Part shown: piece after piece, positions 42,614-50,044 of the stretch
How the letters are laid out: every line of letters begins with the position of its first letter
Numbering within the stretch: the first letter of the stretch is position 1
Origin: Polyangiaceae bacterium
GTDB taxonomy: Bacteria; Myxococcota_A; Polyangia; Polyangiales; Polyangiaceae
DNA length: 64,000 nucleotides
Assembly: GCA_019637265.1 (NCBI GenBank)
Contig: JAHBVY010000002.1
Location: 372,001-436,000, forward strand
Direction of reading: 5' to 3'
Made by a program: the position numbers and the translations under genes
The notes under the pieces: generated by a model
Told to the model about the DNA's origin: nothing
Seen by the model: only the letters and a program-made list of their open reading frames with translations
Databases searched by the model: none

Positions 42614-43983
42614 GGGCGCCGCGCTGGCAGGCGCGCGCGGGGTGCGCCGGGCGGCGCGGGCTCCGCGCCGAGCAGGGCCGAGAGCTCGAAGGCGATGAAC
42701 TCACCCTCGAGGCTCGGTCCCGCGCTCACCCACAGCACGCGGCGCGCCGAGTCGGCGATGATGCCGTGCGTGGCGATCCCGGCGTCGATGGCGCGGCGAT
42801 CCCCCGCGTCGAGCGCCTGACCACCCGCCAAGCGCCGATCTCGGAGCCACTCGGCGGCGAGCTCCACGCTGAGGCTCGATGCCTCACCGGTGAGCTCATC
42901 GCCGCGGCGCCGCCGATCCAAGGTGGACGTCAGCTCACGCACCCGGCGGTTCCGCTCGTCCTTGGCGGCCGCTCCTTCCAGGTGATTGGTGACGCAAGCC
43001 GCGCCGCTCAGGCGCCGCACGTGATCGGGCTGACCCGGGACGCGCTCCACCACCCGCGCGTCGGCGCGCGCGTCGCTGAGCACCACCAGGTGGCTCACGA
43101 GCGGCTCGCGCGCCGCGAGCAGCTGCACCGCCTGCTCGGTGGAGGTGGCCTCCGAGAGCACTCGCCTGAGCGCGTGCACCACGGGCTCGCCGCGGTCGCG
43201 CGGCTCCCCGGCGCGCGCGCCGTGCACGACGGCGCTCACCCCCGCAAGGTTCATCCCACTGACCACCCCGACGAGCCCCGCCCAGGCGACGGACGCGAAC
43301 GGCTGCTTGCCCTCCTCGCGAACCAGGAACACCACCTTCTCCCGATCGAAGATCGGGTCCACCTCGAAGTCGAAGGCGCGCCCCAAGATCCCCCCGCCCT
43401 CGGGCCCCGCTCCAGTGAAGCTGGTGCAGCCGATCAGCGGCGACTGCTCGTAGCTCAAGCTGATGTCGTAGACCGCGTTCAGGTACACCAGGCGCTGATA
43501 GGTGGGCAGCTCACCCTCGAACGGATCGGGCTGATAGCTGAGCGCCTGCGCCGCCAGCTCGAGCCGCCGCGGCTCGTCGTAGGCGCGGTCGAGCGCGCCG
43601 TAGCGGAGCCGCGTGAGATCGATCAGCAGCGCCCGCGCCAAGCGGCTCGTCACGTGCTGACGAAACAGCGCCCACACCACGCCCTCGGTCCGATCCATCT
43701 CCGCCTTGAGCAGCAGCGCGTGCCCCTGCCCCACCTGCTCCGGCGTCCCCGTGAGGCGCACCTCACGGATCGTCCCCACCTCGCGCGCGTAGCCGCGCGG
43801 CGCGCCCCCGAGCGAGAGCACCCGCTCACCGCTCACCTCCGTCACCACCCCTTCAGCGAGCAACACCTCGGGCGGCGTCATGCGACCGCTCCACCACGCC
43901 ACCGCATGGAACACCCACGGCGCCGCCAAGAGCAGCGCGAGCGCGACGAGCTTCTTGGGGTGCCGTCTGAGCCAGCGCCTCAC
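42610..43983 (-). CDS. C45-family autoproteolytic acyltransferase/hydrolase (Ntn), membrane-anchored
   Basis: 457 residues from GTG 43983, overlapping the GT2 stop (GTGA). A basic N-terminus and hydrophobic segment (KKLVALALLLAAPWVFHAVA) act as a signal anchor. After about 170 residues comes LIGCTSFTGAGPEGGGILGRAFDFE, where Cys should become the N-terminal nucleophile after self-cleavage, as in acyl-CoA:6-aminopenicillanate acyltransferase relatives. VVSGMNLAGVSAVVHGARAG and CVTNHLEGA are further conserved parts. The reaction is amide acyl transfer or hydrolysis. The coupling to a GT2 gene suggests work on a glycolipid or envelope compound (inference). Confidence 0.82.
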   Translation of the reverse strand: MRRWLRRHPKKLVALALLLAAPWVFHAVAWWSGRMTPPEVLLAEGVVTEVSGERVLSLGGAPRGYAREVGTIREVRLTGTPEQVGQGHALLLKAEMDRTEGVVWALFRQHVTSRLARALLIDLTRLRYGALDRAYDEPRRLELAAQALSYQPDPFEGELPTYQRLVYLNAVYDISLSYEQSPLIGCTSFTGAGPEGGGILGRAFDFEVDPIFDREKVVFLVREEGKQPFASVAWAGLVGVVSGMNLAGVSAVVHGARAGEPRDRGEPVVHALRRVLSEATSTEQAVQLLAAREPLVSHLVVLSDARADARVVERVPGQPDHVRRLSGAACVTNHLEGAAAKDERNRRVRELTSTLDRRRRGDELTGEASSLSVELAAEWLRDRRLAGGQALDAGDRRAIDAGIATHGIIADSARRVLWVSAGPSLEGEFIAFELSALLGAEPAPPGAPRARLPARRP

Positions 43984-44690
43984 GACCTCTCCCGGCGCGG
44001 GCGGCGCGTCTCGGCCCAGGTGATGAGGAAGCGGCGGATGATTCGGGCAGGGTCTTTGACCACGTGGAAGTGCGAGACGCGGAGCGGCGGGGGCGGGTAG
44101 TACACCTCCACCGGCAGCTGCACGATGGGGAGCCCCATCCACGCGGCGCGCATCAAGATCTCCGACTCGAACTCGAAGCCGCGCGCACGCACCCCGAGCC
44201 CCAGGCACTCCGGCAGCGGGTAGCGCCGCAAGCCGCACTGGGTATCCTCGAGCTCGAAGCCCACCGCGCGCGACAAAAACCAATTGGAGAGCGCGTTGGA
44301 GAACCGCGCGTTCCCTGGCGCCTGCGCCCGCGCCAAGTCGCGCACCGTGATCACGAGCGCCCCGGGCGGCGCCGGGTGCGCCGCGAGCCGCGCCGCCTCG
44401 TGCGGCAGGTGCTGCCCATCGGCATCCAAGCTGACCGCCGCCCGCGCGCCGCGCTGCGCCGCCGCCGTGAGCCCCATCGTCAGTGCAGCGCCCTTCCCCA
44501 AGTTCACCGCGTGACGGAGCACCTCCGCCCCCGCCGCCCGCGCCACCTCGCTCGTCCGGTCGGTGGAGCCATCATCCACCACGAGCACCCGAGCCCCTGG
44601 CGCCACCCGTAAGAGCTCACGCACCACGCCGCCCACCGACGCCGCCGCCTGATAAGCGGGGATGACGAAGACGATCTGGCCGAGCTCCAT
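43980..44690 (-). CDS. Family 2 glycosyltransferase (polyprenyl-phosphate sugar synthase-like)
   Basis: 236 residues, no membrane helices. FVIPAYQAAASVGGVVREL and VLVVDDGSTDRT form the nucleotide-sugar site, and AVSLDADGQHLP carries the metal-binding DxD. FELEDTQCGLRRYPL and GFEFESEILMRAAWMGLPI fit the dolichyl-phosphate mannosyltransferase-like branch. It transfers a sugar to a lipid carrier or another acceptor at the inner membrane. It overlaps the C45 gene by 4 bp and is divergent from the folate cyclo-ligase gene. Confidence 0.9.
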   Translation of the reverse strand: MELGQIVFVIPAYQAAASVGGVVRELLRVAPGARVLVVDDGSTDRTSEVARAAGAEVLRHAVNLGKGAALTMGLTAAAQRGARAAVSLDADGQHLPHEAARLAAHPAPPGALVITVRDLARAQAPGNARFSNALSNWFLSRAVGFELEDTQCGLRRYPLPECLGLGVRARGFEFESEILMRAAWMGLPIVQLPVEVYYPPPPLRVSHFHVVKDPARIIRRFLITWAETRRPRRERS

Positions 44691-44816
44691 GGGCCCGCTC
44701 TATACACCGCCCGCTCACTCCAGCGAGGCCTCACGAAGCGCGCCGCTTCGACACCACAGAGCCTCGACCACGGCTGCTGTCGCACCCCTCAGAGGTGGAT
44801 GGGGATCGGGGGGTTT

Positions 44817-44847
44817 GCCTGTTTTGCGCCGAGCGCGCCGAACAGGC
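44817..44847 (+). other. Hairpin upstream of the 5-formyl-THF cyclo-ligase gene
   Basis: GCCTGTT and AACAGGC pair around a GC-rich 17-base loop that can itself fold (GCGC-CGA-GCGC). It overlaps a copy of the dispersed G-run motif (44808-44819). In many proteobacteria 6S RNA precedes this gene, but I do not see its long bulged-hairpin structure here. TATACG at 44891-44896 could be a -10 site placed so close to the GTG that the mRNA might be leaderless. Confidence 0.35.
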
Positions 44848-44901
44848 TGCGCCCCGCAGCCGTCGCCCCGCCTCGAACCAACCAGGTGCTATACGACGAG
44901 G

Positions 44902-45561
44902 GTGGCCACCCCTGGGCTCCCCGATGAGGTGCAGCAGCACCTGAATACGAAAATCCGTGAGCACCTGCGTGAGCGCATGCGCCGCCTGCGCGCGGCGCTG
45001 CCGCGCGCCGCCGTCGCCGAGCGCTCGGCGCGCATCGTCACGCAGCTCACCTCGCACCCCGCCGTCCAGAGCGCGCAGGGCATCGCGCTGTTCTGGCCGA
45101 TGCACCAGCGAAGCGAGGTGGACCTCATCGCCCTCGACACCCACGCGCGCGCGGCCAACAAGCGCGTCTACTATCCGTTCCTACGTGGGAATATCACCGG
45201 CTTCGCCGAGGTGGCCGACCCGGCCGAGCTCACGCGCCAAGGCCAAGCCTTCGCCGAGCCCGCGCTCCGCACCCCCGCCGCAGCCCGCGGCGAGATCGAC
45301 GTCATCATCGTCCCCGCGCTGGTGCTCGCGGCGGACGGCAATCGCCTCGGCTACGGCCGAGGCTACTACGACGAAACACTCCCGGATCACCTGCCCCCCG
45401 CCATCGCCATCGGCGTCGCCTTCGACTTCCAGCTCGTCCCCGAGGTCCCCACCCGTGAAGGCGACGTCCCGCTCCACTTCATCGTCTCCGACGAACAGAG
45501 CTTCGCTGCCGGGAGCAAGGAGAGCGGTCCGCCCCGCGCCTCCCTGCGGGACCGGCGCTGA
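44902..45561 (+). CDS. ygfA: 5-formyltetrahydrofolate cyclo-ligase
   Basis: 219 residues from GTG 44902; a GTG at 44929 is an alternative. The family motifs are RERMRRLRAALPRAAVAERS at the start, ALFWPMHQRSEVDLIAL, and the ATP-binding DVIIVPALVLAADGNRLGYGRGYYDETL, ending near IGVAFDFQLVPEVPTREGDVPLHFIVSD. It converts 5-formyl-THF to 5,10-methenyl-THF using ATP in the cytosol. It stands alone, divergent from GT2. The Shine-Dalgarno is weak. Confidence 0.92.
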   Translation: MATPGLPDEVQQHLNTKIREHLRERMRRLRAALPRAAVAERSARIVTQLTSHPAVQSAQGIALFWPMHQRSEVDLIALDTHARAANKRVYYPFLRGNITGFAEVADPAELTRQGQAFAEPALRTPAAARGEIDVIIVPALVLAADGNRLGYGRGYYDETLPDHLPPAIAIGVAFDFQLVPEVPTREGDVPLHFIVSDEQSFAAGSKESGPPRASLRDRR

Positions 45562-45580
45562 GGTTCTCAAAACTGACCAG

Positions 45581-45615
45581 CTCAGTCACCATACAGAACT
45601 GTCAGTAGAACTGAC
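45581..45615. promoter_or_regulatory. Cluster of ACTGAC/GTCAGT half sites
   Basis: ACTGA-CCAGC-TCAGT (45582-45596) and GTCAGT-AGA-ACTGAC (45601-45615) are perfect small palindromes built from the same half site, placed side by side. This looks like an operator for a dimeric repressor or a short palindromic scar. It lies 20 bp after ygfA and about 320 bp before the next start. Confidence 0.35.
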
Positions 45616-45755
45616 ATCAGGCAATCCATTCGCCTTACGAGCTGGATCGGCTCACCAATTCGCGAACAGGTCGCGGAGCTGCACCAGGTACCTGCCACCG
45701 GCCCGGTTCGTCGCTCGAGCGGCCCGCTGGCCGCTCGCTTCGTCTTGACGGCCTA

Positions 45756-45785
45756 GGGCGACGAACGGTTTACCGTTTGTCGTCC
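45756..45785. other. Strong hairpin with TTTA loop
   Basis: GGGCGACGAACGG and CCGTTTGTCGTCC can form 13 continuous pairs as RNA, two of them G-U, closed by TTTA. No T-run follows. It could be a terminator for ygfA, a regulatory RNA structure or a mobile-element end. Confidence 0.45.
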
Positions 45786-45834
45786 TCAAATTCAGCAACT
45801 AGAGCGGCGTGAAGAGAAGCAGCACCAAGCAGAG

Positions 45835-45883
45835 GACCAGGGAAACCGAGCCCTCGCCCCGCATGGGGGCGGTTTTCCTGGTC
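45835..45883. other. 14-bp inverted repeat overlapping the 47-bp element
   Basis: GACCAGGGAAACCG (45835-45848) pairs with CGGTTTTCCTGGTC (45870-45883) with one G-T pair. The 21-base loop carries a CCCC-GCAT-GGGG inner hairpin. The right arm is the start of the 47-bp conserved element, so the element has gained an inverted partner here. The copy at 15407 lacks this arm. Confidence 0.5.
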
Positions 45884-45914
45884 CGTCTGGCGGCAAACTG
45901 ATTGCCTCTCTAGG
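45868..45914 (+). promoter_or_regulatory. 47-bp conserved promoter-like element, copy 2
   Basis: Second copy of the element at 15407-15453 (40 of 47 bases identical, no gaps). GG-N10-GC at 45892-45905 (CGGCAAACTGATTGCC) fits sigma-54 spacing. CTCTAGG ends the element, 20 bp before the ATG of the propeller lipoprotein. Confidence 0.45.
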
Positions 45915-45934
45915 GCGGGTGGGTATCGTACCGC

Positions 45935-48022
45935 ATGCTCCGCCTCTCGTTTTTGGCCTTCATCACGCTATTCCTCACTTTGGGGTGCGGCGGGGACGAC
46001 TCGCAAACAGCCGGCCGCGGCTTCCAAGGTGGGGCCGGCGGTGATGGGGGCTCCGGCGGGGCGCAGATCGGCATCGGGGGGACGGGTGGGACCACCGTGC
46101 CCACCGAGCCGGTGGTCAGCATCACGATCGAGCCGGGGACGGCGGAGACCGTGGTGAAGAACGGCGTGGCGACGCCGGTCACCTTCACGGTCGTCGGCAC
46201 CGGTCGCGACGGGGGCATCATGCGGGGGCTCGCCGCGACGTGGAACGTCAGCCGACCTGACATTGGCAGCTTCGGCGCGGCGGGCGTCTTCACGCCCCGA
46301 GGCGAGCTCGGCGGCGACGTCACCATTCAGGCCTCGGTCAACGGGCTCGACGGGCCGCTCACTGCCTCGGCGGTGCTCACCGTGCGCGTCGAGACGCTCG
46401 TAGGGGCCGACGCGCTCCCCGCCGACGTCGTCACCGCGGTGGACGCCGCCACCCCAGGCGCCGAGGCGGCGCCGGTCATCGCCTACCCGCACGACCAGGT
46501 GATGATGCCTCAGAACGTGGTCGCGCCTCAGGTGCAGTGGACGCCCACCGGCGCCGCGGACGACGTCTTCCGGGTGCGCCTCTCGAAGCCCCACGTGCAG
46601 GTCACCGCGCTGGTGTCACCCGGCTCACCGGCGGCGACGGCCCACCGCTTCAAGGCGGAGGCCGCGGTGTGGCGCGCCTTGACCGACAGTGACACGGACT
46701 CCCCCGTCACCCTCGAGCTCACTCGCTGGGATCGCACGGCGGAGACCCTCAGCGCGGCGCACACCATCACTTTGCAGATCTCGCCCGGCGCGATCTACGG
46801 CGCGCTCTACTACTGGCAGGTCACCGGCAGCCAGGTGATGCGCATCCTCCCGGGTCAGGACACCCGCCAGGAGGTCACCGGCGCGGGGCAGTGCGTCGCC
46901 TGCCACACGGTGTCGCGCGACGGCCGCTACCTCGCCGGCAGCGTCTCGGACTACCTCCACAGCACGGTCATCGATCTCACGACCGATCCTCCCACCACGC
47001 TGTTCACGAAGAGCCCTCCCCACATCAAGTTCTCCACCTTCAGCCCGGATTCGAGGCGCCTGCTCGTCAACAAGATGAGCGACGACTACCTGAACGACGG
47101 CACGGATCTACGCGGCTTCTCACTGCTCGATCCGCAGACTGGCGATGAGGTCACGTCGGTCAACCTCAGCAACGCGACCTCGGCGTCTCAGCCGGAGTGG
47201 TCACCCGATGGCAGCAAGATCGCCTACATCGGTGACATCAGCAGCAGCTACTCTCGCTCGGATGTGTATGAGTCAGGCAATCTGTCCATCCTCCCCATCA
47301 CGGGCGCGGACACCTTCGGGAGCCCCACCACGCTCCACGTGGGGAGCACGCTCTGGGGCGCCGCCGAGGGCGGCAGCGCGAACATGCACCCCACCTGGTC
47401 GCCAGACTCTCAGTTCCTCGCCTTCGCTCATGGTGAGTTCGGGCGCGCCACCGCTGGCGTCAGCACCGTGGCCCAGTATTTCCCCGGCGCCCTGTACTTC
47501 ATCGCCGCGAGTGGCGGTAACCCGGTGCGGCTCGATAGGGCGAACGGGGGCGCCGGCGGCGTGCAGTCCTATTGGCCCACGTTCAGCCCCTTCACCACAC
47601 CGAAGCCCGGTGGCTCGGGGCGCCTGTTCTGGCTCGCGTTCTTCTCGCCGCGCCCCTACGGCAACCACCCGCAAGCCGCGAGCCCGCCCCACAGCCAAAT
47701 CTGGGTGACGGCCATCGATCCCGACGCGGGCCCGAACGATCCCTCCCACGTGCCCTATTGGCTCCCTGGGCAGGACCCCGTCGCGCACAACATCGACGCC
47801 CACTGGACGGCGCTCCCCTGCCGCGCCAACGGCGAAGGCTGTGGCTCCGCCTCCGAGTGCTGCTCGGGCGTGTGCCTCACGCCCGACGGCGGCGGCCCGG
47901 CGGTCTGCGGCCCGCCACCTCCCTCCAGTTGCCGCGCCGCCGGCCAGGGCTGTGGCGGCAACGACGACTGCTGCGACACCCTCACCTGCGTCGCCAACAC
48001 CTGCACCGCGCAGGTGTTCTGA
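45935..48022 (+). CDS. Propeller (TolB/PD40-like) lipoprotein with one c-type heme motif and Cys-knot tail
   Basis: 695 residues. Signal peptide with lipobox LFLTLGC, then a Gly-rich linker. Residues about 55-150 are Ig/BIG2-like (VSITIEPGTAETVV ... DGPLTASAVLTV). A region with the ALYYWQVTG Ig-like strand leads to GQCVACHTVSRDGRYLAGS, with a CxxCH heme c-binding motif at 320-324. The next 270 residues are TolB/PD40-type propeller blades (STFSPDSRRLLVN; PEWSPDGSKIAYIG; PTWSPDSQFLAFAH). The tail has two Cys-knot-like units (CRANGEGCGSASECCSGVC; CRAAGQGCGGNDDCCDTLTC). Probably periplasmic or surface, perhaps with redox function. Its last seven codons lie in the left 60-bp inverted repeat. Confidence 0.8.
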   Translation: MLRLSFLAFITLFLTLGCGGDDSQTAGRGFQGGAGGDGGSGGAQIGIGGTGGTTVPTEPVVSITIEPGTAETVVKNGVATPVTFTVVGTGRDGGIMRGLAATWNVSRPDIGSFGAAGVFTPRGELGGDVTIQASVNGLDGPLTASAVLTVRVETLVGADALPADVVTAVDAATPGAEAAPVIAYPHDQVMMPQNVVAPQVQWTPTGAADDVFRVRLSKPHVQVTALVSPGSPAATAHRFKAEAAVWRALTDSDTDSPVTLELTRWDRTAETLSAAHTITLQISPGAIYGALYYWQVTGSQVMRILPGQDTRQEVTGAGQCVACHTVSRDGRYLAGSVSDYLHSTVIDLTTDPPTTLFTKSPPHIKFSTFSPDSRRLLVNKMSDDYLNDGTDLRGFSLLDPQTGDEVTSVNLSNATSASQPEWSPDGSKIAYIGDISSSYSRSDVYESGNLSILPITGADTFGSPTTLHVGSTLWGAAEGGSANMHPTWSPDSQFLAFAHGEFGRATAGVSTVAQYFPGALYFIAASGGNPVRLDRANGGAGGVQSYWPTFSPFTTPKPGGSGRLFWLAFFSPRPYGNHPQAASPPHSQIWVTAIDPDAGPNDPSHVPYWLPGQDPVAHNIDAHWTALPCRANGEGCGSASECCSGVCLTPDGGGPAVCGPPPPSSCRAAGQGCGGNDDCCDTLTCVANTCTAQVF

Positions 48023-48056
48023 GCCTCACTCCCCACCCACGCCGAACCAGGCGCCG
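47997..48056 (+). repeat. 60-bp perfect inverted repeat, left copy
   Basis: Identical, base for base, to the reverse complement of 53136-53195. The repeat covers the last seven codons and stop of the propeller gene plus 34 bp downstream. On its other strand it encodes the last ten residues (GAWFGVGGE end) of the PrsW-like protein. Identity ends sharply on both sides. Confidence 0.97.
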
Positions 48057-48084
48057 CGGCGTTCCCTTCGCGGCTCTCTCGAGG

Positions 48085-49110
48085 TCAGGTTGAAGGTGAG
48101 AGCACCTGACTCATCCAATGCAGCGCGGTGATGGCGCCTATCTCCTTCACGAGGCTCGCGGTGTGGGGGCCGGAGGTCTCCGTGAACTGGGGGCTCACTT
48201 CGGCGCGCTCCAGGTGGCTCTTCAGCGCGCGCGTGGCCGCGCGGTAAGGATCGCGGGTGGTGGTGAGCAGGTGGAGCTTGGGCGCGGGCAGGCTCGCCAG
48301 GCGCTCGGCGTAGCTCGGCGCGCGCCGCGTGAGCAGCGCGGGTTGCAGCAGCATGCAGGCGCCGAACGCCCGGGGTCGTCGCGCGAACACCTCGAGCGCC
48401 ACCTCGCCTCCCATGGAGTGCCCCGCGATGCCGGCGCGCGCTGGCAGCTGACTCGCCGGCGCGCGCCGGCGCACCTCGGGCAAGAGCACGCTCGTGATCC
48501 AGCGCGCGTAGGCCTCGAACAGCGGCGTGGTGCGCTGCTCGTAGTAAGGCACTGGCGTCCTGGGGCACACCAGCACCAGCGGCTCCGCGGGGCGCTCACG
48601 GAGCGCTCGATTGAGCCCGGCCAGGTGCTCATCGGAGACGTAGCCCGCGCGCGGATACAGCCGCTCGATTGGGGGCGAGGCGAGGCGCTGGGCCGCCCGC
48701 GTGACGCCGTAGTCGCGCTCCCAGGCGCGCGTCGCGCGCAGGTCGTCATCGGCGCGCCCGGTGCGCCGCGCTTGGGCATATCCATGGAGTAACACCAGCA
48801 CCGAGAGGCGCCGCCCTGGGCGCACCCCGGGTGGCACCAGCACCGCGGCGTGGCGCGCAATGTCCCGCTGCCCAGGGAGCTTCAGATCCAGCCGCTGGAA
48901 CCCGAAGCCGACCTCACGCCACTCCCCCGAGGGGGCTCCGGCGTGCGCCGTAGGTGTTGCATGAGCAGCTGCACTGACCGTCGCACCGGCAGCTACACTG
49001 ACCGCTGAGCCAACGGCTGCGCGAGGCGCCAGCGCCGCGCTGAAGAGCCCCTGGAGCAGCCGGCGCCGGTCGATGTCCCCCCCTTGCTCTACGCGACAGG
49101 CGGCGGCCAA
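48085..49110 (-). CDS. Alpha/beta-hydrolase esterase with Tat-type signal
   Basis: 341 residues from a TTG at 49110; no ATG or GTG is available before the signal. DRRRLLQGLFSAALAP is a twin-arginine-like signal, so it may be exported folded. The catalytic domain has LSVLVLLHGYAQ (oxyanion region), the nucleophile elbow AGIAGHSMGGEVALEV, an Asp in LLTTTRDPYRAA and a His in TSGPHTASL. This is the feruloyl-esterase/esterase-D-like layout. The substrate is unknown. First gene inside the inverted-repeat-bounded block, 28 bp from the left repeat. The upstream lipoprotein gene on the same strand ends 42 bp away. Confidence 0.78.
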   Translation of the reverse strand: MAAACRVEQGGDIDRRRLLQGLFSAALAPRAAVGSAVSVAAGATVSAAAHATPTAHAGAPSGEWREVGFGFQRLDLKLPGQRDIARHAAVLVPPGVRPGRRLSVLVLLHGYAQARRTGRADDDLRATRAWERDYGVTRAAQRLASPPIERLYPRAGYVSDEHLAGLNRALRERPAEPLVLVCPRTPVPYYEQRTTPLFEAYARWITSVLLPEVRRRAPASQLPARAGIAGHSMGGEVALEVFARRPRAFGACMLLQPALLTRRAPSYAERLASLPAPKLHLLTTTRDPYRAATRALKSHLERAEVSPQFTETSGPHTASLVKEIGAITALHWMSQVLSPST

Positions 49111-49152
49111 CCTCAGCAGCGTGATGTTCGGCGTGAGCGCGCCGCTCGCGCT

Positions 49153-49830
49153 TCAGGGATCGGTTCCGCCCGTACCCGCGGTGCCTGCCGTGCCCGCGGT
49201 TCCACCGGTGCCCGCAGCGCCGCCCGTCCCAGCGGTACCGCCGGTGCCCGCGGCTCCACCCGTGCCAGCCGTGCCACCGGTTCCACCCGTACCCGCAGTG
49301 CCACCGGTGCCAGCCGTCCCACCGGTTCCGGCAGTGCCGCCAGTACCCGCGGTACCACCCGTGCCTGCGGTGCCACCCGTGCCTGCGGTGCCACCGGTTC
49401 CGGCAGTGCCGCCGGTGCCCGCGGTGCCACCCGTTCCAGCGGTACCGCCGGTGCCCGCGGTGCCACCCGTTCCAGCGGTACCGCCGGTGCCCGCGGTGCC
49501 ACCCGTACCAGCCACGCCACCGGTCGCGCCGGTGCCCGCGGTGCCACCCGTCCCGCCGACGGCACCCGTGCCGCCGACGCCGCCGGTTGCGCCCGTACCG
49601 CCGATGCCACCTGTGGCGCCGGTCGCGCCGGTGCCACCGCTCGCACCCGTCGCGCCCGTGGCGCCGGTACCACCGCTCGCGGCGGAGCCACCGCTGCCTT
49701 CGGGGATCTGGCTGCGATCCACGTCGGTCACCAGGGTGCAGTTGGTGAGCAGCAGGCCAGCTCCCACCCAACCGAGCAAGCTCAGGCGGCGTGAGGAGGA
49801 GGCGGACGGGGCAAGGATGCGCTTCGACAT
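49153..49830 (-). CDS. Stalk-only Gly/Thr-rich lipoprotein
   Basis: 225 residues from ATG 49830; the frame extends upstream but only through non-coding-like sequence. Signal peptide with lipobox LLLTNC, then TLVTDVDRSQIPEGSGG, a phrase I recognise from other myxobacterial Gly-rich lipoproteins. Everything after that, about 180 residues, is GTGGTAGTGG-type repeat, and the protein stops at AGTGGTDP with no folded head, unlike the other Gly-rich lipoproteins in this window. The DNA is a long 15-18-bp minisatellite, so the length likely varies between strains. It may be a truncated gene or a pure spacer protein. Upstream of, and co-directional with, the esterase. Confidence 0.7.
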   Translation of the reverse strand: MSKRILAPSASSSRRLSLLGWVGAGLLLTNCTLVTDVDRSQIPEGSGGSAASGGTGATGATGASGGTGATGATGGIGGTGATGGVGGTGAVGGTGGTAGTGATGGVAGTGGTAGTGGTAGTGGTAGTGGTAGTGGTAGTGGTAGTGGTAGTGGTAGTGGTAGTGGTAGTGGTAGTGGTAGTGGTGGTAGTGGAAGTGGTAGTGGAAGTGGTAGTAGTAGTGGTDP

Positions 49831-50044
49831 AGGGAACCTCTCAGGGCGGTCATCATCCCTAGCCACCCCCGCGAGCGCAAGGGTTTGTGCCACGTCAGGG
49901 CGCTCAGGTATCGCTCCGCGGCGCGAGGTCGCAGGGCCAGCGCCGATGGGGGGCCGTGGGATCTCAGCCGGTGCTACTGTCTCCGAGCGCCTGTAGCGGC
50001 GCGCGCTGCGCCCCGGCGGGACCAACCCCCAAAACCCCCGTACC
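49831..50044. other. Divergent intergenic region with C-run motif
   Basis: 214 bp between the divergent Gly-rich lipoprotein and exonuclease genes. The motif CCAACCCCCAAAACCCCC (50022-50039) ends five bases before the exonuclease ATG, where a ribosome-binding site would normally lie. No Shine-Dalgarno is seen there. Confidence 0.45.

Larger units (their letters stand above)
45562..45934. other. Intergenic region with several inverted repeats and a promoter-like element
   Basis: 373 bp, less GC-rich at its left end. It contains an ACTGAC/GTCAGT palindrome cluster (45581-45615), a strong hairpin (45756-45785), a CTAGAGCG site (45800-45807), a second hairpin (45835-45883) and the 47-bp element (45868-45914). 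No gene is visible. Confidence 0.6.

Noticed and set aside
44700..44900. 6S RNA upstream of the 5-formyl-THF cyclo-ligase gene
   Set aside because: The position would fit, but only a short hairpin is visible, not the long bulged 6S structure.
45935..45990. Sigma-70 -10 site within CTCTAGGGCG before the propeller gene
   Set aside because: No partner -35 at 16-18 bp in either copy of the element; sigma-54 spacing fits better, so the site is kept only as an option.
49160..49700. Plus-strand Val/Pro-rich open frame (PPVPAVPPVPA type)
   Set aside because: It is the antisense of the Gly-rich lipoprotein repeat, which has a proper signal peptide and lipobox.
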